Assembly (NCBI GenBank): GCA_965216025.1
Contig: CBDCEX010000016.1
Coordinates: 186,001-250,000, forward strand
DNA from: JADFQT01 sp965216025
Lineage (GTDB): Bacteria; Chloroflexota; Dehalococcoidia; Lucifugimonadales; UBA3495
Length of the DNA: 64,000 bases
Direction of reading: 5' to 3'
In this document: in pieces, positions 28,982 through 37,881 of the stretch
Position numbering within the stretch: position 1 is the stretch's first letter
Layout of the letters: each line of letters starts with the position of its first letter
Program-made: the position numbers and the translations under genes
Notes under the pieces: generated by a model
Told to the model about the DNA's origin: nothing
Database searches by the model: none
What the model saw: only the letters and a program-made list of their open reading frames with translations

Positions 28982-29589
28982 GCGGCGTCGATCCCCTATT
29001 CGCTACCATGTATCGGGAGGATGGCAGTCATGGTCCAATGACACTCCCGGAATATGCCAGCCGATTCTTGGCTGACATCGAACATTGTTTTGGGCCGCGA
29101 GACCATTCATTTGTGTTGGTAGGCATCGACATCGATAAGACGCCCAACAATCGACCGCGACTCTGGTTTCCAGATAGTGGCATTCAGCCGGACGATACTG
29201 AGCGGAGGTCTAGGCATGTCGTTATTCGACTTGGTTCGTCGGCCCTTACCGACCCGGTCCGTGCAAGATGGCAGCTAGCCCATGAGTGCTTCCATCTAAT
29301 TGACCCTTGGAATCGAAGGGTGGATGGTCGGCCCACTAACTGGCTTGAAGAAGGTCTGGCCACGTGGTATCAAAACACTCGTGTACCGGAAGCGGAATGG
29401 CATGAAGATTCGTACACCGCAGCCGAAGACCTTGTGAGACCTCTGATGGAGGACTTGCCATCAGCAGTCAAGCGTATTCGCCGAGAGCGACGAATGCGCA
29501 TTGGCGAATTCACCCCCGAGGTGTTACGGGATTACTGCCCAGGATTCCAAAAGGGGACGTTGCAGAGACTTTGCCAGCCGTTTCAGTAA
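28978..29589 (+). CDS. HExxH zinc metallopeptidase-like protein
   Basis: 203 residues. H102-E103-C-F-H106 is a zincin motif, and NWLEEGLATWYQ (residues 121-132) supplies a plausible third ligand Glu. No signal peptide or transmembrane segment, so a cytoplasmic protease. The GTG start overlaps the stop of the methylase relic, suggesting it was the downstream member of a restriction-modification operon. Family and substrate not recognised. Confidence 0.65.
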   Translation: MSGVDPLFATMYREDGSHGPMTLPEYASRFLADIEHCFGPRDHSFVLVGIDIDKTPNNRPRLWFPDSGIQPDDTERRSRHVVIRLGSSALTDPVRARWQLAHECFHLIDPWNRRVDGRPTNWLEEGLATWYQNTRVPEAEWHEDSYTAAEDLVRPLMEDLPSAVKRIRRERRMRIGEFTPEVLRDYCPGFQKGTLQRLCQPFQ

Positions 29590-29845
29590 TGAAAGGAGCC
29601 ACTCTCCCATGACATACAGCGACGATGAGGTCAGGAGCCACTTGCGATTGGATGAGGACAGCCATTGAGATCACCCGGACGGACTGTCCTGAAAGAGTCG
29701 CGGGCGCCGTCTCCAGCAAAGCCGCCACTGATGATTTTTGGGCGGACCAGCCGGGACAACACGGCAGGCGCGCCCCCCGGAGCCCGCCAATGCACTATAA
29801 TGGCCGCACAGTCCAACCGCCCCTACATCCCGAGTGAGGACCGCC

Positions 29846-30577
29846 ATGACCAGCAAGCTGACCCGACAGACCAAGGACGCCGGGAAACTGGAGATATTCC
29901 CCGACTTCCCTCCCAGGGACGATATGCAGAACTCCCTCCACCTGGACGACCAAGGCCACCAAGGAATCCTGCGGCAGCACCTCGGCCACAGCAGCACAAC
30001 CATCGTCCTGAGCGAGATTCCCGTCAGGCGGATCCCAAGCCAGCAGGAAGGCCACCGCATACCCGACCTGCTGGTGGCCTTCGGCGTGGACCGGGCGCTT
30101 GCAATAGAACAAAAGGGCTACTCGATCAGGGACCAAGGCAAGCCGCCGGATTTCGTGCTGGAAATAGCGTCGGCGACCACAGGACGAGAAGACTACATCG
30201 GAAAGCGGAACGACTACGCTGCCTTCGGCATCCGGGAATACTGGCGGTTCGACCCCTCGGGCGGGCGACATCACGACACCCGCCTGGCTGGCGACCGGCT
30301 GGTGGCAGGGGCATACCAGTCCATTCAGATTGAAGAGGTGGGCCCGGGTCACCACCACGGGCACAGCGACGCGCTCAACCTGGACCCATGCTGGGATAAC
30401 GGGCAACTGAGATGGTGGGACCCGATTACGGAACGCCATCTGCTCACCTTGGACGAAAAGGACGAGGCCCTATCCAACGCCGAAGCCCGCGCCAACAGCG
30501 AGCAGGAAGCCCGCATCGCAGCCGAAGCCCGTGTCAGGGAACTGGAAGCGGAACTGCGAAAGCGCGAACAAAGCTAA
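29846..30577 (+). CDS. Uma2-family (DUF820) protein with C-terminal coiled coil
   Basis: About 243 residues. The nuclease-fold core shows RIPDLLVAFG, GKPPDFVLEIASATTG and NDYAAFGIREYWRFDP, the conserved Asp/Glu pattern of Uma2. After residue 200 a coiled coil (NAEARANSEQEARIAAEARVREL...) extends to the end. ATG at 29846 follows GAGTGAGGA; an in-frame GTG lies 12 bases upstream. A paralogue lies at 56169. The function of Uma2 proteins is not settled. Confidence 0.8.
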   Translation: MTSKLTRQTKDAGKLEIFPDFPPRDDMQNSLHLDDQGHQGILRQHLGHSSTTIVLSEIPVRRIPSQQEGHRIPDLLVAFGVDRALAIEQKGYSIRDQGKPPDFVLEIASATTGREDYIGKRNDYAAFGIREYWRFDPSGGRHHDTRLAGDRLVAGAYQSIQIEEVGPGHHHGHSDALNLDPCWDNGQLRWWDPITERHLLTLDEKDEALSNAEARANSEQEARIAAEARVRELEAELRKREQS

Positions 30578-30754
30578 CTGCCGGACAATCTGACGATAGC
30601 CCATCTACCCAGACAGCCTGAGCGTATACAGAGATCAACCACCGGAAATGGGCCATGCGCGGCGTAGCCAACCAGACCCGCACAGCCGGGGGCAGACCCC
30701 GTAGAAAGACATACTTCCTTGCACACCTAGTTCTGGTAACGGGCAGTTACAACT
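30578..30754. other. short intergenic spacer
   Basis: Nothing recognisable apart from a purine-rich stretch before the next gene. Confidence 0.5.
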
Positions 30755-31132
30755 ATGACGATGCGACAGAACACTCCCGAGGCAATTCGTGAAGAGGGCG
30801 TCAACGTCCTCCTGTCCCAGTTGCTCCGAAACCGAGGCCTGTCGGCGAGAGCGGAACGTCGCAGCCGCGAGGGCACGCCAGACGGGCGGGTCGAGCTGAA
30901 GACCGGCGACGCGATAGTCTTGGAATGCAAGTGGGATGGCTCGGCCGGCCTCCTGGAAAAGCAGCTCGATGAACGCCTAGCAGATTTCTCGGAAGCTCTT
31001 GGGATGGTCGGCGTCCTCTACCCCGGCCGGCTCCGGCAGGAAGAGGACACCCAATCGGCCCTTGAAGCCGCCACGGACCTCCAGTGGTGGCTGCACGGTT
31101 CCCGGCGAACTTGGCGTGAAGTACGTTTATGA
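30755..31132 (+). pseudogene. restriction-type nuclease domain, truncated at 3' side
   Basis: The first ~115 residues look like the PD-(D/E)xK nuclease domain at the start of large restriction-methylase polypeptides: TPEAIREEGVNVLLSQLL, SREGTPDGRVELKTG and IVLECKWDGSAG (ExK), then LDERLADFSEALGMVGVLYP and LQWWLHGSR. After LHGSR the frame runs into unrelated sequence and stops within eight residues. The methylase and specificity parts are gone, replaced by an HNH gene fragment. Confidence 0.65.
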
Positions 31133-32075
31133 CAACAGGCACTCCGTCCGAGTGGCGGCTGGTGATTCATTCCTGTACCTGGACAAGCGGGGAGGTCGTT
31201 ATGCGTTCAGTGGCCACGGAGATATAGAAAGAGTTTCTTCCACGAGAACGACCCCCACGGACTCTGTGACACCGAGGGTAAGGACGATATACACCGCAGA
31301 ACTCAGGGAATATATTGGTTACTCGCCTCCCCTAGACATTCGGCCCAACAGCGTCCCGGGGAAGCTTAACAGGTCTATATTGGGTATAACTGATGTGAAT
31401 CGGTTAGGCTGGTCGGTATCAATCGCCAGCATACTTCAAACCAGATTTGAACAAGTCATTGAGCTTGCGTACGCGGAATCCAATGTTCCTTTGTCTCCCC
31501 TGCAAGCCTCGGACTACGAGGTTCCGGATACTTACTCGCTCGTCAGGAGACGCCACAGCCTCGAGCGTTTCAAGGCAACGGTATTGAATCGTCAGAACCA
31601 TACGTGTGCGATCTGCGGCACGACCGTTAAGGAAGTCCTCGACGTGGCACACATTAGCAGCTATTCCTCGGATACCAAGAATCGGGCGAACCCAGGCAAC
31701 GGCATCGGACTGTGCTCCTTTTGCCACCGCGCGTTCGACAAGAGAGTGTTTGTTATCGGCGACGATGGCTGTGTTTTTCCAACTCGGGATATAGAGGGTG
31801 ACCCTATAGCGAAAACGCACCTTTCCGGATTGTCACTTGCAGACCGCCGTCAACTCCTTGCCGGCGTAGACAGGGAGTTTCTTTGCAAGCGATTGGCATA
31901 TGGTTCCATGAAAGAGACTTGCCCATACCTCATTGGACAACTTGGAATAACGGCTTCATCCACATTGTGTCCCAATAAGCCCAATCAGGGTCGCTCAGTG
32001 CTGGTGTTGGGAAAGGCGGGAAAAATGTCGCCGCCCTTGTATTTTGGCTTGGCGGTGGATAATTTTCTCTCTTGA
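31116..32075 (+). CDS. HNH endonuclease, probably 5'-truncated
   Basis: The open frame is continuous from 30999, but protein-like sequence begins near 31110 (VKYVYDNRHSVRVAAGDSFLYL). The first ~90 residues form a beta-rich segment reminiscent of modified-base-reading domains fused to HNH nucleases. The HNH domain is clear: HTCAICG, VLDVAHISSYS, NPGNGIGLCSFCHRAFDKRVFVI, with Cys pairs and catalytic His. It overlaps the truncated nuclease gene, so the two form a deletion junction. The last ~60 residues look unrelated and may be read-through. Confidence 0.6.
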   Translation: MKYVYDNRHSVRVAAGDSFLYLDKRGGRYAFSGHGDIERVSSTRTTPTDSVTPRVRTIYTAELREYIGYSPPLDIRPNSVPGKLNRSILGITDVNRLGWSVSIASILQTRFEQVIELAYAESNVPLSPLQASDYEVPDTYSLVRRRHSLERFKATVLNRQNHTCAICGTTVKEVLDVAHISSYSSDTKNRANPGNGIGLCSFCHRAFDKRVFVIGDDGCVFPTRDIEGDPIAKTHLSGLSLADRRQLLAGVDREFLCKRLAYGSMKETCPYLIGQLGITASSTLCPNKPNQGRSVLVLGKAGKMSPPLYFGLAVDNFLS

Positions 32076-32258
32076 AGGTGTGCGGGGTGCGGCAGACCGG
32101 CCCGCCCTGGGTAATAGAAGACCGATGTCGAGGTTGGGTCGCCGCACCCTTTTCAGAACGGGCTGGGAGGAACGCAATCGACCCCGCGGTGGCCACTCTC
32201 GACAGAATATATCGCTCTGTGATAATCGCATGGAACTGGCATTGAGGAGGTCCGTGAG

Positions 32259-33491
32259 ATGAGCACGTATTATCGTACGATATTTGACATTATGCCTTGT
32301 TCTGATGAGCAGTCCGTGGGCCTGAACCTGCTGAAAGATGTTGAGAAAACATTGCGGGTTTGGGCTCAACAGTCGCTTGGCTCATTTCCCGAATTGCTGG
32401 ATGACCCCGGCGACTCCGATACAGGGCGCGAGTGGCACGACAGTTACCACAACCTACGCGTCAGCGGCCGCACCGTGGATCACAAGGGTTATTTTTGGTT
32501 GCGTTGGCATACGAACGACCTGGATGACGGAGAGTTCCAACGTTACCTGGGTTTCCGCCTAGCCACCGAAGGTGAAGCAGTACAGGCCGATTTCGAGGTC
32601 AAGGTCACAGTAGACGAGAGTTACAGCGGAAGCTTCGACGGTGACGTGCGTAGCATATTCGAGACCTTGCTGGACAGTTACCGTTGCGTGTCATTGGACG
32701 GCGATATGGAACTGACACCTCTGCAGGTTGATCCGGAAGGTGTTCCCACGTTTTGGGAACAGCTATCATCGCAGACTCGTTGCCTGCCAGTGGTGGTCGT
32801 CTCGGAACACCGTGGCGGCGGGGTGCCAGTGGATGCGGATGCGTTACAGAGCGATTTGTTCGGCTTGGCCAAAGTGGCGGTGTGTGCCGACGAGGCAGCG
32901 TGGTCGCTAGGATGGCATTCGTGGCGGTTGATGTGCTATGACGGCCAAATCCGGGTGTACGCGCCTAAGCTTTCGCGTGATGATGATGAGCTGCGGCATC
33001 GTGCATGGGGTGCGGACGAAGTTCTGGGGCTTGGGTACGATGATTTCCTGCAAGCTTTGCGTGATGAGTGCGCTCAGAACATTTACTACCCTAACGGCAG
33101 AGATGCCTTGAGGGTGTTCAGCAGTGTGAGATGGGCTTCGTGGCATCGACGGTTGGAGGATGGCACCGAGAGAACTCTTGAGACCGTTTTGAGCGAGTTG
33201 TCCGACTACGTGGAACAAAAGAATGAAGAGGTGGAGCGAGAGAAGGATCGGCGTCGCAAAGCTGAAGCGGACCGTGACCACTGGAAGCATCTCTTCGAAA
33301 GCCTGCGTAATGGTGACGGTCAGGAAACGACGTATGCAGACCCCGAAGTTGTGGATGGTGTCAGCAGCATCCAAGACGTTGTAAAAGCGGTAAAAGATTG
33401 GCGGTTTGTGCGAATTTTTGATCGCGTTGCCGGGTCTTGTAAGAATATGTCTGTGCCGCAGGCGAAGGAATTCTTTAATGTGCTGTCCTAG
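32259..33491 (+). CDS. 410-residue protein with C-terminal coiled coil, unrecognised
   Basis: No family named with confidence. The middle (CLPVVVVSEHRGGGVPVDADALQSDL...LAKVAVC) resembles a conserved block seen in uncharacterised proteins near phage-defence genes; this is recalled from general knowledge and not verified. Residues about 305-345 are a strongly charged coiled coil (VEQKNEEVEREKDRRRKAEA). No signal peptide or membrane segment. It lies in the defence island, 27 bp before a small ORF on the same strand. Confidence 0.65.
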   Translation: MSTYYRTIFDIMPCSDEQSVGLNLLKDVEKTLRVWAQQSLGSFPELLDDPGDSDTGREWHDSYHNLRVSGRTVDHKGYFWLRWHTNDLDDGEFQRYLGFRLATEGEAVQADFEVKVTVDESYSGSFDGDVRSIFETLLDSYRCVSLDGDMELTPLQVDPEGVPTFWEQLSSQTRCLPVVVVSEHRGGGVPVDADALQSDLFGLAKVAVCADEAAWSLGWHSWRLMCYDGQIRVYAPKLSRDDDELRHRAWGADEVLGLGYDDFLQALRDECAQNIYYPNGRDALRVFSSVRWASWHRRLEDGTERTLETVLSELSDYVEQKNEEVEREKDRRRKAEADRDHWKHLFESLRNGDGQETTYADPEVVDGVSSIQDVVKAVKDWRFVRIFDRVAGSCKNMSVPQAKEFFNVLS

Positions 33492-33518
33492 TTAAACAGG
33501 TGCGGAGCTAACAGGCCC

Positions 33519-33782
33519 ATGGGTGCGCTAGGGACGTCTGAGGAAGTATGGATGCACCAGCAGGGCATCACCAATTATGTGGGAGGGGAGACTGCCGCGA
33601 CGACACGACAGTTTGGTTCGGTACGCTGGTTTCCTGACGATAATGGAAGCGAAGTTGAGATGCCGTGCCACCTCAAGGTTGGACGGAAACGGCGGGTCCA
33701 TGTGAAGTGGAGTGATGAGGAGCACCGTTGGCTGGTAGGATATTACGGAACACATCTGCCGACGTCGTCGTCGCATCAGTAG
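33519..33782 (+). CDS. small protein, unrecognised
   Basis: 87 residues. The C-terminal half (MPCHLKVGRKRRVHVKWSDE...WLVGYYGTHLP) is beta-rich. It may be the partner of the 410-residue protein just upstream. No strong RBS seen. Confidence 0.4.
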   Translation: MGALGTSEEVWMHQQGITNYVGGETAATTRQFGSVRWFPDDNGSEVEMPCHLKVGRKRRVHVKWSDEEHRWLVGYYGTHLPTSSSHQ

Positions 33783-34173
33783 TTATTAGCGTATACGAGT
33801 TCAAAGATTGGCTTCAGGAACGAGTTGACCACATACTCGGATGAATAGCTTGTCCTGCTATCGCTGAACTGTCATGGTCGGCGGATGGTGACGGTATGAG
33901 CGCGAATGAATCCTCAACCGTCATAGCCAATCAGATTCGTGGTGCCCGAAGGGGGCGGAGGCCCGTTCCCAGTACGGTTGAGTTTCCCGAAGTCGTAGGG
34001 TCGGTGCCAGATGTCTCAATTGACCGACCGGAGTTTTTAGGTGGACCCGGTCAGTTGGACAGGGCCGAGGTGGAATTAAGCGAGAGTCCCGCTGCTCTTG
34101 GCAATGATAACAGCGTCTGGTCTATGGTAGAGTTCTTGGCTTGGACCGCCCTCTCTTCTCCAACGTCGGTCAC
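33783..34173. other. no confident gene
   Basis: A 93-codon ORF at 33896-34177 has ordinary codon use but no recognisable feature and runs into the IS3 relic. Confidence 0.4.
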
Positions 34174-34400
34174 CTAGTGGAACACCTCGGCCGGGGTCCG
34201 ATAGCCCAGGACTTGATGGGGTCTCTGGTTATTATAGCGTCTTCGCCAGGATTCCACCTTCTCCTTTGCGTCCTCCAAGGAAAGGAACCAATTCTCGTTC
34301 AGGCACTCCTGCCAAAAACGGCCATTGAAAGCCTCGATGGAAGCGTTGTCCGTGGGCTTCCTTGGCCAACTGAAGTCCAGCTCGACTGAGTTCTTGGTAG
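34174..34400 (-). pseudogene. IS3-family transposase, C-terminal relic
   Basis: The minus strand reads LDFSWPRKPTDNASIEAFNG, RFWQECLNENWFLSLEDAK, WRRRYNNQRPHQVLGYRTPAEVFH-stop: the end of an IS3 ORF B including the catalytic Glu region. Everything upstream of LDFS is missing. Confidence 0.8.
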
Positions 34401-34822
34401 TCGAGATAGACCAATCGGCCCATCATTGGCATTTGGAACCGACGATAGGAGTCGGTTGCCCGCGATCCTGCCAGGGCAAGCAGACGCTCGACAATCCACG
34501 CGGGTACCTGGCTTCCAAAGAAAAAGCCCCCGAGGTGTCAGCAGGGGCTTGGCAAATTCATCCTTCGGGTGGGGCTTGGTGTAAAGCCGATTACACCGCT
34601 AGAGTGAACCTAATCACGAAAGCTCTTGATTTTGTCCAGTTAGGTGGTAGCAAGAAGACAGGAACTCGTGACCTGAGCCGTAAGCGACGGCCTACTGGGC
34701 GACGCATTAGCGGTTGACCACTATCAGTGCCAGAGGGATGATGCCGCAAGGTCGGCTGCAGCGATGGGCCCGGGGCCTACGAGGAAGAGCATGTGTGAGA
34801 CCTCCTTCGCGGATAAGAACCA
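34401..34822. other. transposon debris, no gene
   Basis: About 420 bp without a supported gene. It contains one copy of a 30-bp repeat (34618-34647) that recurs at 37561. Confidence 0.5.
34618..34647 (+). repeat. 30-bp direct repeat, left copy
   Basis: GAAAGCTCTTGATTTTGTCC followed by AGTTAGGTGG. It matches 37561-37590 at 29 of 30 positions, same orientation. The DUF2971 and HEPN genes lie between. It could be a terminal repeat of a lost element or an attachment-like site. Confidence 0.65.
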
Positions 34823-36457
34823 ATGATGTATCACCTCTATGAGATAGTCCTTGAGAGTCATCAGATGTGGATTAAGTTCCAGGCCTCGTGCTCGTCGTCG
34901 GAACAGGCCTTGGCATTCCTGGAGCACCGTCTTGGTGGAGAGGACCCCGATCCCCCGGTTCCCGTGTATCCGTACCTGTCTTTCGAGATACCGACCAAAC
35001 TGACCGAGCGCGTCAGCAACATAGCGAACTGGGAATCCGTCAAGGACGGTTTCCCTGACGGTTGGGATGACCACGAGTTTCGGTTGGCTGAAGGTCCCTA
35101 TCCGTGGTGCGAGAGCCTGTCGGACGAATGCGACTGTCAGGGGGGGAAGGGTAGACTGGACGCCGTATTCTGTTCTGACTTTGGCTTGCTGGGCGAGACG
35201 ACCAGCCGGGGAGGCAAGTCTCCAAACGTCAGACACCTGGAATACATCCGGCGACTGCGCCAGAGATTGGCCAATTCACAGAACGCCCCGAGGGCAACTC
35301 GAGACGCAGCCGTCGAAGCTCGAATGGAGCCGTCGGAGCAAGAAGGATTCTACTGCCAGGTCGAAGGTCACTACCACGCTTTCAGTGAGCAGGTCAAGCA
35401 GAGAGCGGTCGTTGTCGTAAATGTAGCCGCGACCCGGCGGTCGCTAGCCACTCGGAGCGAGAAGGACCGCAGGGTAGTGCTGTCGAACTTGTGGGGAATC
35501 ACCGTACACTGGCTCCGAACGTTCCAGTTCCAAGAGTGCGCGGGCAGGCTGGTAGAAGGCAGGTCTGACGTCCCTGGCGTCCTGTACAAGTACATCCCCA
35601 AGAAGAACATTGGCAGAGGGGCGCCCAACAGCCTGCGGGCAACCCAGCTGTTGGCCCTGAACGACGACATGGAATGCAACGTCATAACGATGCGCGGCCA
35701 GGAGACGGATACTATCGCTTTCATCGCCTGGGTGCAGTCAAGATTGAAGGAATGTCTGGGAGCGGAGGTGGCGGAAGAGGAACTCATGGAACGGGCGCTC
35801 CGTTTCGGCGACCTGAGGCTGTCGACCTTCATTCAGGAATACCTGAACCCTCTTGTGGGGGTCGTTTCCTTGAGCGCGGACTTATCGGTTCCGACGATGT
35901 GGACGCACTATGCCCTGAACACCGGGATAGTCGTTGGGTACGATACGGAAGTCTTGAGGAACCTCGGTTTTGAATTGAGACAGGTGAGTTACACGGAGAT
36001 TGCCCCTATATACGAGCCAACAAAGGGCGATGTCATCCAATTGCAGTTTGCTGATCGTGAGCGAATGGAGCAGGACACCAGAGCGGGCAGAACCCTAAAC
36101 GGAACACCGATTCTTGGAACGGTGGGGCTAACGCAGTTAGGAGCTGACTGGCAAGCTCTGTCCCGGCTACTCTTCGTGAAGGGTTCGTCGTGGGAGTACG
36201 AAAGAGAGGTCAGGCTGCTGGTGGATCTGCAGGAGGCGCGAGATACTGGGCAGAAAGACGACAACTGCTGGCCCATCAAAGTGATCGATGTTCCGCCGGA
36301 GGCCATCAAAGAAATCTACGGCGGGGTGCGTACTTCAGACGCGGACCTCGCGAGAGCGGCCAATTTAGCCCGGGGCGCGGACAAGCGCGGGCTGTTTGTT
36401 GGGCACGTGTCGTCCCACGCCTTCAGAATTCAGAAGACCGGCGGAACACGCCACTGA
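34823..36457 (+). CDS. DUF2971-domain protein with novel N-terminal half
   Basis: 544 residues. The C-terminal ~290 residues match DUF2971: LYKYIPKKN, SLRATQLLALNDDMECN, MWTHYALNTGIVVGYDT and LLFVKGSSWEYEREVRLLVDL. DUF2971 proteins are often found near phage-defence genes, with a proposed abortive role. The N-terminal ~250 residues are unrecognised (YPYLSFEIPTKLTERVSNI...GPYPWCESLSDECDC). The HEPN gene follows 52 bp later on the same strand, so the two may form a functional pair. Confidence 0.7.
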   Translation: MMYHLYEIVLESHQMWIKFQASCSSSEQALAFLEHRLGGEDPDPPVPVYPYLSFEIPTKLTERVSNIANWESVKDGFPDGWDDHEFRLAEGPYPWCESLSDECDCQGGKGRLDAVFCSDFGLLGETTSRGGKSPNVRHLEYIRRLRQRLANSQNAPRATRDAAVEARMEPSEQEGFYCQVEGHYHAFSEQVKQRAVVVVNVAATRRSLATRSEKDRRVVLSNLWGITVHWLRTFQFQECAGRLVEGRSDVPGVLYKYIPKKNIGRGAPNSLRATQLLALNDDMECNVITMRGQETDTIAFIAWVQSRLKECLGAEVAEEELMERALRFGDLRLSTFIQEYLNPLVGVVSLSADLSVPTMWTHYALNTGIVVGYDTEVLRNLGFELRQVSYTEIAPIYEPTKGDVIQLQFADRERMEQDTRAGRTLNGTPILGTVGLTQLGADWQALSRLLFVKGSSWEYEREVRLLVDLQEARDTGQKDDNCWPIKVIDVPPEAIKEIYGGVRTSDADLARAANLARGADKRGLFVGHVSSHAFRIQKTGGTRH

Positions 36458-36509
36458 GCCCCATTAGTCGCGGGCCTGCCACACCTGACATGTAGTAGAG
36501 ACCACATGG

Positions 36510-37305
36510 ATGCCTTTGAGGATGTTGAATATGAACCACTACGAATGCGGAAACCTTTTCGGGGCAAGCAAGAGACTGTTGGAAGGAAGCGAGCTTGTTC
36601 GGTACAGCAACGATACTTTCGTGTCCAATAGCGACGAGGAGGGCCTTGAGAAATGCTGGAGGGACAACTTTGATCAAGACTTCGGCAGGTACATGGCCTG
36701 GGTGTGGTTTTCGGTTGGTGCGGAAAACCTGGTCAAAGCTGCCCTGGTGTGCAATGGGCTCTTGGAGCAGAAGCAGGAGAATTCCAGGTACCCGTTCTAC
36801 TGGCGAGACACGGACAAACGAGAATGGGTCGACCAGGTTCTGAAATCCCGGCGAGGACCAGGGGGAGGATATCCGACCCTAGAAACTCGGACGGAAACCT
36901 CGATTCTCCCCAAGCCGTCGTTTTCTTAACGCCGATTATCGACGTAACAGTTGGTTATTGCAACGTATTACATATACTATCACACCGCATAAGACTGGAA
37001 TACGTCTGCTTGGCGTAGCGCGAAACCCGGCCAATGGCTTTCCGGCCAGACCTCTAGGGCTTATTTGGGAAGAGAAGCTCGATGAATTGTGCCAAGAGCG
37101 CGGGATCGCAGAAGCCGAACGTAAAGAACTGAAGGCCGCCTACAAGTACCTTACACAGGCAATCAGGAACCGAGACGCACATTCATACAAGGAAAATGAG
37201 CGAAGGAAGGACTTTCCAGCGGTCGAAAATATCTTCGCACCGGCGTTTAAGACACTCGTACATGCTATAAGGGCCAAAGGGCACTTCAACGCGAGTGGTC
37301 TGTGA
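36510..37305 (+). pseudogene. HEPN-like protein split by a MITE
   Basis: Codons 36510-36882 and 37057-37305 join exactly when the MITE and one CTAG are removed: ...GGGYPT-LGLIWEEKLDELC... in frame, about 206 residues. The second half contains YLTQAIRNRDAHSYKENE, an Rx4H motif of the HEPN ribonuclease fold. The first half has a helical segment WFSVGAENLVKAALVCNGLL. HEPN proteins typically act as toxic RNases in toxin-antitoxin or abortive-infection systems. As it stands the catalytic half is cut off. The start may be 36510 or the Met at 36528. Confidence 0.7.
36883..37053 (+). mobile_element. MITE, family 1, copy D
   Basis: 171 bp between CTAG at 36879 and 37054, very similar to copy A at 15986. 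Inserted in the HEPN-like gene. Confidence 0.85.
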
Positions 37306-37881
37306 TAAGGATGCCCTCCGTTTGCTCGTCCTAGCATGAGGGCTTCTTCAGTTTGCCGGGCCTACGCGACTAGACTGAGAGACAGTCCCTCAGAGAACAG
37401 GGATGGCCTTGCTAGAGGCTGCGGTGTGAACTGAGTCGAAACTTGGCTCATAGTCCGCCGAGCCACATCCCGAAGATTGTTCTGTCTACCGTACACGTTG
37501 GTGGGCTTCGCCATCGGGTCGGGCGGGAGTTGATTGCAGTACCAGAATGAAGGACATAGTGAAAGTTCTTGATTTTGTCCAGTTAGGTGGGCCTGAGTGG
37601 ACGGTAGGTGGTACCGTCTTCGAGATGTGGCTGGGGGCTCTGTGAACCTAATGCGGCCCTTCGATCGTGCATTGTGACTCGTTGGACCGCAGGAACACAA
37701 GGGCCTTCCAGGGCCCCCCTGCTGTGCTTGTCCGACCTTCAAGTGGCTTATCTTGGCGCGCTACACGAGGGCGAGCTAGCCAGCTAGTCAGAAAGGTCGA
37801 CTGCCTCCTTCTCCCGCTTCTACTTTAGGCCGAGTGCCCGCTCGCACAGGGACGCCATGGCGGGCGAAGGTCACGTCAACT
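37306..37881. other. intergenic with one repeat copy
   Basis: About 575 bp. No supported ORF. Contains the right copy of the 30-bp repeat (37561-37590). Confidence 0.5.
37561..37590 (+). repeat. 30-bp direct repeat, right copy
   Basis: GAAAGTTCTTGATTTTGTCC followed by AGTTAGGTGG; one mismatch to 34618-34647. Lies 255 bp after the HEPN-like gene. Confidence 0.65.

Noticed and set aside
37362..37742. 126-codon ORF on the minus strand
   Set aside because: No RBS, no protein-like pattern, and it runs over the 30-bp repeat.
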